The notes beneath the pieces were generated by a model. That model did no database searches, had not been told where the DNA came from, and saw only the letters and a list, made by a program, of their open reading frames with translations. From Ensifer oleiphilus (GTDB lineage: Bacteria; Pseudomonadota; Alphaproteobacteria; Rhizobiales; Rhizobiaceae), in contig NZ_JABWDU010000004.1 of assembly GCF_013371465.1 (NCBI RefSeq), positions 1-64,000 on the forward strand: a stretch of DNA of 64,000 nt, written 5' to 3'. A program made the position numbers and the translations under genes. Shown in pieces: positions 51,253 to 58,565 of this stretch; the first letter of the stretch is position 1; every line of letters starts with the position of its first letter.

Positions 51253-51942
51253 ATGCTCGGTCTTCAGCTTCAAGGGATCGACGTGCGCTTCCCCGGATTG
51301 GCCGCCCCTGCCCTTGCGATCGACAACCTCAGTATCGCCGCCGGCAGCCGCGTGGCGCTCACCGGTGCGTCCGGATCCGGCAAGAGCACGCTGATCAGTA
51401 TCCTGACCGGGCTGGAACGGGTCGGACAGGGCCGCGTGCTTTGGGGCGATATCGACATCTGCACGCTCTCCGAAGGCGGTCGTGACCGTTGGCGTGGCGC
51501 CAATATCGGCCTCGTCCTCCAGGATTTTCATCTCTTTCCCGGTTTGAGCGCGCTGGAAAACGTGCTGCTGCCGGCAAGGCTTGCCGGCGCCCTGACCCGC
51601 GACATCGGCGCCCGAGCGCTGGATCTGCTGTTGCGCGTCGGACTTGCCCGGCCAACGCAGATGATCGAGACCATGTCGCGCGGCGAGATGCAGCGCGTGG
51701 CGATTGCCCGGGCGCTCTTGCGCCGGCCCGGCGTGGTCATTGCCGATGAGCCGACCGCCAGTCTCGACAGCGAGGCCGGCGATGCCGTTGGCGACCTGCT
51801 GCTTGAGCTTTCCCGCGAAAGCGGCTGCACGCTTGTTGTGGCGACGCATGACCTGGCGCTCTCGCGGCGTCTGGACCGCCGCATCCGGCTTGCCGCCGGG
51901 CGCATCGTCGAAGACGGGACGATTGCGGAGCGCGCGGCATGA
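51253..51942 (+). CDS. ABC transporter ATP-binding protein (MacB/LolD-like)
   Basis: A 229-residue ATPase. The Walker A loop is GASGSGKST near 38-46, the Q-loop is VLQDFHLFPGLSALENVLLP near 92, and the Walker B segment is GVVIADEPTASLDSEAGDAV. The signature helix reads MSRGEMQRVAIARAL instead of the usual LSGGQ, a clear deviation. The H-loop His is in VVATHDLAL. It follows the exported protein by 3 bases and overlaps the permease start by 4 bases, so it forms one complex with that permease. Confidence 0.92.
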   Translation: MLGLQLQGIDVRFPGLAAPALAIDNLSIAAGSRVALTGASGSGKSTLISILTGLERVGQGRVLWGDIDICTLSEGGRDRWRGANIGLVLQDFHLFPGLSALENVLLPARLAGALTRDIGARALDLLLRVGLARPTQMIETMSRGEMQRVAIARALLRRPGVVIADEPTASLDSEAGDAVGDLLLELSRESGCTLVVATHDLALSRRLDRRIRLAAGRIVEDGTIAERAA

Positions 51943-53198
51943 TCGGCTTTATCCTTGCGGATCTGCGGCGTCTGTGGGCCGGCTCGCTCGTCGTCGTGCT
52001 CTTGGTGGCGCTGGCAACGGCGCTCGGCGTTGCCGTCACCTTGCAGGAGCGCGCGCTGCGACTTGGCAGCGCACGCGCTGCCGACAAGTTCGATCTCGTG
52101 ATCGGCGCCCCCGGCAGCGAGACGCAGCTCGTGTTGTCCTCGATCTTTCTGCAGCCCTCGCCGCTGCCGTTGATGGCCGGTACGGTTCTGCCGCGTCTTC
52201 TTGCCGATCCGCGCGTCGCCTCCGCTGCACCCGTCGGCTTCGGCGACAGTTTTGGCGGCTATGCCGTGGTCGGCACGTCCACGGGCATGGTCCGCGAACT
52301 TGAACAGCTTTCCGAGGGCCGCGTCTTTACCGTCCTCGGCGAGGCGGTTGTCGGTTCTGCCGTCGATCTGCCGCTCGGCTATGCGGTGAAGCCGACCCAT
52401 GGGCTTGCCGAACTCGGCGGCCACGCCCACACGGAGCTCGCCTACCGCATCGTCGGGCGCCTCAAGCCGACCGGCACCGCCTGGGACCGCGCCATTCTCG
52501 TGCCGATGCAGGCCGTCTGGGCGCTGCATGGAATGGAAGTCGAGCACGACGAGGCCGAGGCACGCCACGACCACGCTCATGACGAGGCGGCATCCGGTGG
52601 CGAAGCCGGTCCTAAGCATATCGATGCGGATGCGGCGCTGAACGAGGATTGGAGCAAAGTCACGCCCGGCCTGCCGGCGATCCTCGTCAGACCGAAATCG
52701 ATCGCCGACGCCTACAAGCTCCGGCAGGATTATCGCGATAGTACGACGCTGGCGGTTTTTCCGGGCGAGGTGCTGACGAACCTCTATGCCACGCTCGGTG
52801 ATGCCAAGCGGGTGCTCGTCGGCGTGACGACAGGCGCCCAGGTTCTGGTCGCAGCCGCGATCCTGCTCGTCACCATCCTGCATGTCGGCCAGCGCCGGCG
52901 GCAGATCGGGGCGCTTCGGGCCTTCGGGGCACCGCGCAGGGCGGTGTTCATCATCGTGTGGAGCGAATTGTTTGCGCTGATCGCATCCGGCGTGCTTGTC
53001 GGTTTCGGGCTCGGCTTCGCTGCCGCGAAATTCATAGCTGGATATCTTTCCGGCGAGAGTGGTGTTGCCATGCCGGTGACGGTCGCGGCGGGCGATGGAC
53101 TCCTTGTCTCCATTCTTCTTACTTTTGCCGCCGGTCTTGCCGTTCTTCCGGCCATGCTTGCCTACATGCAATCGCCGGCAGCAGCGCTTCGCGCCTGA
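51939..53198 (+). CDS. FtsX/MacB-type ABC permease with His-rich periplasmic loop
   Basis: A 419-residue permease. One N-terminal helix (about 10-32) precedes a large periplasmic domain, and three helices close the protein (about 290-310, 335-358 and 382-405), the FtsX/MacB layout. The periplasmic domain contains a His/Asp/Glu-rich stretch near 196-215 (VEHDEAEARHDHAHDEA), a likely metal-binding loop. The gene is coupled to the ATPase (ATGA overlap). A metal-linked role is inferred from this loop and from a recalled resemblance to Zur-regulated Pseudomonas operons. Confidence 0.87.
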   Translation: MIGFILADLRRLWAGSLVVVLLVALATALGVAVTLQERALRLGSARAADKFDLVIGAPGSETQLVLSSIFLQPSPLPLMAGTVLPRLLADPRVASAAPVGFGDSFGGYAVVGTSTGMVRELEQLSEGRVFTVLGEAVVGSAVDLPLGYAVKPTHGLAELGGHAHTELAYRIVGRLKPTGTAWDRAILVPMQAVWALHGMEVEHDEAEARHDHAHDEAASGGEAGPKHIDADAALNEDWSKVTPGLPAILVRPKSIADAYKLRQDYRDSTTLAVFPGEVLTNLYATLGDAKRVLVGVTTGAQVLVAAAILLVTILHVGQRRRQIGALRAFGAPRRAVFIIVWSELFALIASGVLVGFGLGFAAAKFIAGYLSGESGVAMPVTVAAGDGLLVSILLTFAAGLAVLPAMLAYMQSPAAALRA

Positions 53199-53287
53199 GA
53201 TCCCGGGCTTTCTTAGACGAAAGTCATAAGCCCAAAGCATCCCTGCCTGCGGCCCTTGTTTTCTGACATCCTGTGATCAGGCGCACC

Positions 53288-53299
53288 ACGTTCGAACGT
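53288..53299. repeat. 12-bp palindrome upstream of the MFS gene
   Basis: ACGTTCGAACGT, a perfect palindrome 71 bases before the MFS start in the 171-bp gap. It could be an operator; the binding protein is unknown. Confidence 0.4.
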
Positions 53300-53369
53300 T
53301 CTTGGGAGGAATGTCCGAGCCAGCCAATGGGCGCTCCAATGGGCTGTTTTGGAGTGGAGGATAAACAAA

Positions 53370-55259
53370 ATGGCAAATGTCGCGACTGCGGACGACGCAA
53401 AAACGCGTCCGATGACCGGCGAGGAGAAGAAGGTCATCTTCGCCTCGTCGCTTGGTACCGTCTTCGAATGGTACGATTTCTATCTCTACGGTTCGCTCGC
53501 CGTTTACATCGGCGCGACCTTCTTCAGTTCCTACCCGGAAACGACGCGGAACATCTTCGCGCTTCTGGCATTTGCCGCGGGCTTCCTGGTTCGCCCGTTC
53601 GGCGCTCTGGTCTTCGGTCGCCTGGGTGACCTCGTCGGCCGCAAGTACACCTTCCTGGTGACCATCCTGATCATGGGTCTGTCGACCTTCCTGGTCGGCA
53701 TCCTGCCCGGCGCTGCCCAGATCGGCATTGCCGCACCGATCCTGCTCATCGTCCTGCGCATGCTGCAGGGCCTGGCGCTCGGCGGTGAATACGGCGGTGC
53801 TGCCACCTACGTGGCTGAACATGCGCCAAACGGGCGCCGCGGCTACTTCACCTCCTGGATCCAGACCACGGCGACGCTCGGTCTGTTCCTGTCGCTGGTG
53901 GTGATCCTGCTCGTGCAGTTCGCTCTCGGCAAGGAAGCCTTTGCGGCCTGGGGCTGGCGCATTCCGTTCCTGCTGTCGTGCGTGCTTCTCGGCATTTCCG
54001 TCTGGATCCGCCTGAAGATGAACGAATCGCCGGCCTTCAAGAAGATGAAGGAAGAGGGCAAGGGGTCCAAGGCTCCGCTGAAGGAAGCCTTCGGCCAGTG
54101 GAAGAACGCCAAGATCGCGCTTCTGGCACTGTTCGGCGCCGTCGTCGGTCAGGCCGTCGTCTGGTACTCGGGCCAGTTCTACGCCCTGTTCTTCCTGACG
54201 GGCGTGCTCAAGGTGGATGGTCAATCGGCCAACATCATGGTCGCCATTTCGCTGCTGCTCGGCACCGGCTTCTTCGTGTTCTTTGGCTGGCTCTCCGACA
54301 AGATCGGCCGCAAGCCGATCATCATGGCCGGCCTGCTGCTTGCCATGCTGACCTACTTCCCGCTGTTCAAGGCGCTGACCTGGGCCGGTAACCCGGCACT
54401 CGCACAGGCCCAGGCAACGGTACGGGCAACCGTGACCGCCGCACCCGATGACTGCAAGTTCCAGTTCAACCCGACCGGCACGGCGAAGTTCACGACCTCG
54501 TGCGACATCGCAACCGCGTTCCTCACCAGGAACTCGGTTCCCTATGACGTCGTCACGACGGCCGCCGCCGGTACCCCGGCAACGGTCAAGATCGGCGAAG
54601 CCACGATCAACAGTTACGATGCCATCGCTGCCGGTGATGGCGCCAAGGCTGCCGGCGCCGCCTTCGAAAAGCAGACCAACATGGCGCTTCACGATGCCGG
54701 CTACCCGCTGGTTCGTGGCGCGGCAAAGGTTCCTGAATCCAAGCTTGACGGCTTCGTTGCCGCCAACCCGGAACTGGCCCTTGATGCTGCCGCCGTTCGC
54801 GGTGGTGAAAAGACCGTGGTTCCGGCCGACAAGCTCATCGCCGACAAGCTCCTGACGAAGGATGAAGTCGGCGCTGCCACCGAAATGGCGGTCTATACGA
54901 TCGCTGGTGGCGGTACCTACGCAATGGTGGCGGATCCCGCCAACGTCAACTGGACGACGATCATCGCGGTCCTGACCGTTCTCGTCATCTACGTGACGAT
55001 GGTCTACGGCCCGATCGCAGCCCTGCTGGTCGAAATGTTCCCGACTCGCATCCGCTACACCGGCATGTCCCTGCCCTACCATATCGGCAACGGTTGGTTC
55101 GGCGGTCTGCTGCCGGCAACGGCCTTCGCGATGAGCGCGGCCCAGGGCGATATCTACTACGGTCTTTGGTACCCGATCATCTTCGCGGGCATCACCCTTG
55201 TGATCGGCATGCTGTTCCTGCCGGAAACGAAGGATCGCGACATCCACGCGATGGACTAA
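53370..55259 (+). CDS. MFS transporter of the metabolite:H+ symporter type with large insert
   Basis: A 629-residue carrier. Residues 1-345 are a normal MHS-family protein: SLGTVFEWYDFYLYGSLAVY, FGRLGDLVGRKYTF, and LRMLQGLALGGEYGGAATYV. From about 345 to 522 there is a hydrophilic insert with a Cys pair (DDCKFQF and TTSCDIA) and many Ala/Thr/Gly residues. The last helices then resume with TTIIAVLTVLVIYVTMVYGP and end in PETKDRD. Standard family members have about 430 residues. The ATG at 53370 follows GGAGG at 9 bases. The substrate (dicarboxylate-like in many relatives) is unknown. Confidence 0.88.
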   Translation: MANVATADDAKTRPMTGEEKKVIFASSLGTVFEWYDFYLYGSLAVYIGATFFSSYPETTRNIFALLAFAAGFLVRPFGALVFGRLGDLVGRKYTFLVTILIMGLSTFLVGILPGAAQIGIAAPILLIVLRMLQGLALGGEYGGAATYVAEHAPNGRRGYFTSWIQTTATLGLFLSLVVILLVQFALGKEAFAAWGWRIPFLLSCVLLGISVWIRLKMNESPAFKKMKEEGKGSKAPLKEAFGQWKNAKIALLALFGAVVGQAVVWYSGQFYALFFLTGVLKVDGQSANIMVAISLLLGTGFFVFFGWLSDKIGRKPIIMAGLLLAMLTYFPLFKALTWAGNPALAQAQATVRATVTAAPDDCKFQFNPTGTAKFTTSCDIATAFLTRNSVPYDVVTTAAAGTPATVKIGEATINSYDAIAAGDGAKAAGAAFEKQTNMALHDAGYPLVRGAAKVPESKLDGFVAANPELALDAAAVRGGEKTVVPADKLIADKLLTKDEVGAATEMAVYTIAGGGTYAMVADPANVNWTTIIAVLTVLVIYVTMVYGPIAALLVEMFPTRIRYTGMSLPYHIGNGWFGGLLPATAFAMSAAQGDIYYGLWYPIIFAGITLVIGMLFLPETKDRDIHAMD

Positions 55260-55294
55260 AAACTTCCCCGAGAGGCATCACGGCTCTCCTGACT

Positions 55295-55323
55295 CCGGCG
55301 CGGTCTTCCGCGCCGGCTTTTTT
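55295..55323 (+). terminator. Terminator after the MFS gene
   Basis: CCGGCGCGG / CCGCGCCGG (55295-55303, 55308-55316) with loop TCTT, followed by C and seven Ts. It overlaps the stop region of the converging PAP2 gene. Confidence 0.9.
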
Positions 55324-56011
55324 ATGGGCGGGTGCCCGAGCGTTTGGGGATCGGCCAGCCCCCCTCGTCGGCGCGGAAAAGCCAACCGCGCTTGGCGAAC
55401 AGAAACGCCACCATGAGCGAGGTCCACAGGCCCAGCAGCAGCCCGGCGGCAACGTCGCTCGGATAGTGGGCGCCGACGATGACACGCGAGATCCCGATCA
55501 CCAGCGCCAAAGCGAAAAAGACCGGACGAAGCCTGGGTAACAGCATGGCAAAGACGCCGAAGAAGGCGCCGGCTGCGGTCGAATGGCCCGACGGAAAACT
55601 CTCGAACAGATTGTCGCCGGTAAACGGCGTCAGGCTGTAGGCGCCGAGATCGACCAGAAGTTCGGGCCTTGCCCGTCCGATCAGGAATTTTAGCGCATGC
55701 ACGAGCACGCTGGCGGTGCCGATCGTCAGCAGGAAATAGGCGGCAAGATTGCGCACCGTGCGAGCCCTGCGCTGAAGTGGCGCCTGGCGAACGAAGCGCC
55801 GCAGGATGAAGGCGCTGGCGAGCACCAACCCTGAGAGATAGATCATCCACCCGAAGGTGCCGAAGTCGGTGATCAGGCGGTTGAACTCGACGACGCTTTC
55901 CGGCAGGGCCTGCGCCCGTGTCGAAAGAAACGGATCGAGCGGGATGAAGGCGAGCACGAGGATCAGCGTCGTGACAAGGATCCATCCGGTTGATGCGAGC
56001 GGTCGATTCAT
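55322..56011 (-). CDS. PAP2-family membrane phosphatase
   Basis: A 229-residue membrane protein of the type 2 phosphatidic acid phosphatase family. The three active-site motifs are present: KFLIGRARP near 114, FPSGHST near 145, and SRVIVGAHYPSD near 187. Five to six hydrophobic segments surround them. Such enzymes act on lipid phosphates, undecaprenyl pyrophosphate, or lipid A phosphates. The ATG at 56011 begins the first helix (STGWILVTTLILVLAFI); the upstream open frame has no membrane or domain features. The leuB terminator lies upstream. Confidence 0.87.
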   Translation of the reverse strand: MNRPLASTGWILVTTLILVLAFIPLDPFLSTRAQALPESVVEFNRLITDFGTFGWMIYLSGLVLASAFILRRFVRQAPLQRRARTVRNLAAYFLLTIGTASVLVHALKFLIGRARPELLVDLGAYSLTPFTGDNLFESFPSGHSTAAGAFFGVFAMLLPRLRPVFFALALVIGISRVIVGAHYPSDVAAGLLLGLWTSLMVAFLFAKRGWLFRADEGGWPIPKRSGTRP

Positions 56012-56142
56012 GTTTGCCTTTCCAAGCGGTCTGCATGCGCAAATGCGCCTCGACGTGGCGCGGTCCTTCTCCACACCGATGGCTCGCGGCGGATTTGCCT
56101 GCATGTGTCGGTTCGGCGGCCAAATTCAAGGCCGCCGAACGC

Positions 56143-56171
56143 AAAACACCTCCGGATCGCTCCGGAGGTGT
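56143..56171 (-). terminator. Terminator of leuB
   Basis: ACACCTCCGGA / TCCGGAGGTGT (56146-56156, 56161-56171), a perfect 11-bp stem with loop TCGC, followed on the minus strand by TTTG. It is 42 bases past the leuB stop. Confidence 0.82.
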
Positions 56172-56212
56172 CGTAAAAAATGCGCCGCCCGTGGGCGCGC
56201 GCCCTTCGCAGG

Positions 56213-57325
56213 TCAGGCCGAAAGTGCCTTGAACTCTGTGAGGATGGCTTCGCCCATCTCGATGGTTCCGACCTGGCGGGCGCCTTCGGCCATGATGTCG
56301 CCGGTGCGGATGCCCTTGTCGAGCACGGTGGCGATCGCCTTTTCCAGATTGTCGGCTTCCTTCGTAAGGTTGAAGGAGTAGCGCAGGCACATGGCAAAGG
56401 AGGCGATCATGGCGATCGGGTTGGCGATGCCCTTGCCGGCAATGTCGGGCGCCGAGCCGTGCACCGGCTCATAGAGCGCCTTGCGCTTGCCGGTAACGGC
56501 ATCCGGTGCCCCGAGCGAGGCCGAAGGCAGCATGCCGAGCGAGCCGGTCAGCATCGCCGCCACGTCCGACAGCATGTCGCCGAACAGGTTGTCGGTGACG
56601 ATGACGTCGAACTGCTTGGGTTGGCGCACCAGCTGCATGCCGCCGGCGTCCGCCAGCATATGCTCGAGCTGAACGTCGGAGTATTTTGCCTTGTGGGTCT
56701 CGGTCACTACCTGGTTCCACAACACGCCCGACTTCATGACGTTGCGCTTTTCCATCGAGCAGACGCGGTTGTTGCGGGTGCGCGCCAGTTCGAAGGCAAC
56801 ACCGGCGATGCGCTCGATCTCGTAGGTATCGTAGACTTGGGTATCGATGCCGCGCTTCTGGCCGTTGCCGAGGTCGATGATTTCTTTCGGCTCGCCGAAA
56901 TAGACGCCGCCGGTCAGCTCGCGCACGATCAGGATGTCGAGGCCCTCGACCAGTTCGGGTTTGAGCGACGATGCGGCGGAAAGGGCGGGGTAGCAGATCG
57001 CCGGGCGCAGGTTTGCGAAGAGCTGCAGGTCCTTGCGCAGCCGGAGAAGGCCGGCTTCGGGGCGAACCTCGTAAGGAACGGCATCCCACTTCGGACCACC
57101 GACGGCGCCGAACAGCACGGCGTCGGCGGCAAGCGCCTTTGCCATGTCCCCTTCCGAAATCGCCTGGCCGTGGGCATCATAGGCCGAGCCGCCGACAAGG
57201 CCTTCGTCCGTCACGAAGCCGGCGCCAAGCTCGGCGTTCATGTAGGCAATGATTTTGCGGACTTCCGCCATGGCTTCCGGGCCGATGCCGTCGCCGGGCA
57301 GAAGGAAGAGATTGCGCACTGTCAT
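56213..57325 (-). CDS. leuB: 3-isopropylmalate dehydrogenase
   Basis: A 370-residue NAD-dependent enzyme that oxidatively decarboxylates 3-isopropylmalate in leucine synthesis. The start is [19 protein letters not shown] near 7; [24 protein letters not shown], and the Mg-binding [17 protein letters not shown] with [12 protein letters not shown] follow. [18 protein letters not shown] is the C-terminal signature. The ATG at 57325 follows AAGGA. It is a single gene with its own terminator; the upstream 444-bp gap holds its promoter. Confidence 0.97.
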   Translation of the reverse strand: MTVRNLFLLPGDGIGPEAMAEVRKIIAYMNAELGAGFVTDEGLVGGSAYDAHGQAISEGDMAKALAADAVLFGAVGGPKWDAVPYEVRPEAGLLRLRKDLQLFANLRPAICYPALSAASSLKPELVEGLDILIVRELTGGVYFGEPKEIIDLGNGQKRGIDTQVYDTYEIERIAGVAFELARTRNNRVCSMEKRNVMKSGVLWNQVVTETHKAKYSDVQLEHMLADAGGMQLVRQPKQFDVIVTDNLFGDMLSDVAAMLTGSLGMLPSASLGAPDAVTGKRKALYEPVHGSAPDIAGKGIANPIAMIASFAMCLRYSFNLTKEADNLEKAIATVLDKGIRTGDIMAEGARQVGTIEMGEAILTEFKALSA

Positions 57326-57769
57326 GGAAAGTCCTTCTCGCGGGGAAAACTCGCGCGCGTCTTAGCGCAACTTCGTATCGAGGGAAATGATCGCAACGAA
57401 AGAATTGTGCGTCGCCGTCTCTGTCCTGCGCCCGTTACCGGAGAAACAGCACGCAGACCGAAAGGATGGAATTCTCACATCCACGGCCTGAAGCCGCCAA
57501 CGCCGAACACCCGGCCCTAACACCCGGAAGGACCTGGACCATGCGTACTTTCACTCACGAGATCACCGCACTTCTCGGCGCCAGCATCAACACCCTTATC
57601 TTCGGCAACCGCCGGAAGGAGGCCCTCCATCGCTGACGCTGTTTCTTCGCGCGGCCACTCTTCGGACGAAGCCCATTTTCGTTTCGACATTCGCCAACGC
57701 CTTGCCTTTCCGCTTGACGGAATCGATGGCGGGGGATCGAATGGCCGCTGAAACAATCGGGGACCTGCC
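57326..57769. other. Gap between leuB and the LysE-type gene
   Basis: A 444-bp stretch. The left part must contain the leuB promoter. A 31-codon frame at 57541-57636 may be a small gene (listed separately). From 57637 to 57769 I see only the control region of the LysE-type gene, with no recognised motif. Confidence 0.6.
57541..57636 (+). CDS. Possible small protein (31 residues)
   Basis: An ATG-to-TGA frame of 31 codons starting MRTFTHEITALLGASINTL and ending KEALHR. An AAGGA element sits about 9 bases before the ATG. The predicted peptide is helical and amphipathic with a basic tail. I do not recognise a family. It may be a real short gene in the leuB-lysE gap or chance; codon use is normal for the genome. 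Confidence 0.35.
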   Translation: MRTFTHEITALLGASINTLIFGNRRKEALHR

Positions 57770-58411
57770 ATGTCCGAGACGCTGTTGATCGGTGCCTTTC
57801 TCGCCGCCCTTTCCTATACGCTCATTCCCGGGCCGGCCTTTCTCGCCTTGCTCGGCATCGGCGCTGGCCAAGGGCGCAAGGCAGGGGCGCTGTTCATGGG
57901 TGGGCACCTCGCCGGCGACATCCTCTGGTCGGGGCTGGCGCTGGTCGCCATCATTGGCGCGCGTTCCGTCGGCACGACGGTCTTCGATATTCTCGGCCTC
58001 TTCTGCGGCCTCTATCTCGGGTGTATCGGCTGGACCGCCCTGCGTGCCCGGCCGAAAGCCGATAACCGGGCGCTGATCACCGTAGAAAAGCCGCTTCGGC
58101 GCGGGCTGATCTTCGGCCTGACCAATCCCAAGGGATATCCGGTGGCGCTCGCCACCTTCACCGCCCTGCTCGCAGGCTCGGCCAACGCCTTGGAATTCGA
58201 CGCCCTGCCGATGCTGCTCGGTGTCTCGCTCGTCGGCTTTCTCGTCGCCGACCTGATCCTGATCGTCATCATCGGTGCTTCCGTCGTCAGGCGCTTCTAC
58301 CGTCGGCATGAGCTGGCCATCGTCCGGCTGTCGGGCCTGCTGTTCATCGGCTTTGCCGTCCAGGCCGTGTGGCATGCCGCGCCCGGTCTTCTCGGTTTGC
58401 GCAAGCCCTGA
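57770..58411 (+). CDS. LysE/RhtB-family amino-acid exporter
   Basis: A 213-residue membrane protein with six hydrophobic segments. The N-terminal signature is LSYTLIPGPAFLALLGIGAGQGRKAGAL near 14 (quoted start LSYTLIPGPAFLALLGIG), followed by FGLTNPKGYPVALATFTALL near 118, the conserved Asn-Pro-Lys of the family. These proteins export amino acids such as lysine, threonine or homoserine lactone; the substrate cannot be told from sequence. Its stop lies inside a 14-bp tandem repeat. Confidence 0.9.
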   Translation: MSETLLIGAFLAALSYTLIPGPAFLALLGIGAGQGRKAGALFMGGHLAGDILWSGLALVAIIGARSVGTTVFDILGLFCGLYLGCIGWTALRARPKADNRALITVEKPLRRGLIFGLTNPKGYPVALATFTALLAGSANALEFDALPMLLGVSLVGFLVADLILIVIIGASVVRRFYRRHELAIVRLSGLLFIGFAVQAVWHAAPGLLGLRKP

Positions 58412-58460
58412 CGTCAATGCCTTGACGCCCAAGCCCTGACACTCGAGCCTTGACGGCGGG
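58405..58460. repeat. Four tandem 14-bp repeats
   Basis: Units of 14 bases, GCCCTGACGTCAAT, GCCTTGACGCCCAA, GCCCTGACACTCGA and GCCTTGACGGCGGG, share GCC(C/T)TGAC. The first contains the LysE-type stop codon. The array lies between that gene and the M3 peptidase gene. Confidence 0.7.
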
Positions 58461-58565
58461 GCCGTCAGCGACCACCTCAAGCTCTTCCGCCTGACATGCC
58501 CGACAGCTTTTCAGGCGCTTCCCTCCCCGGCCTTGGGCCGGCATCCCCATGCGAAAGGATCCTTG

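Noticed and set aside
51528-53240. A 570-codon frame antisense to the ABC genes
   Set aside because: The opposite strand encodes ATPase and permease with clear motifs and coupled starts.
53277-55247. A 656-codon open frame antisense to the MFS gene
   Set aside because: Low-complexity His/Asp/Arg-rich product typical of reversed coding sequence.
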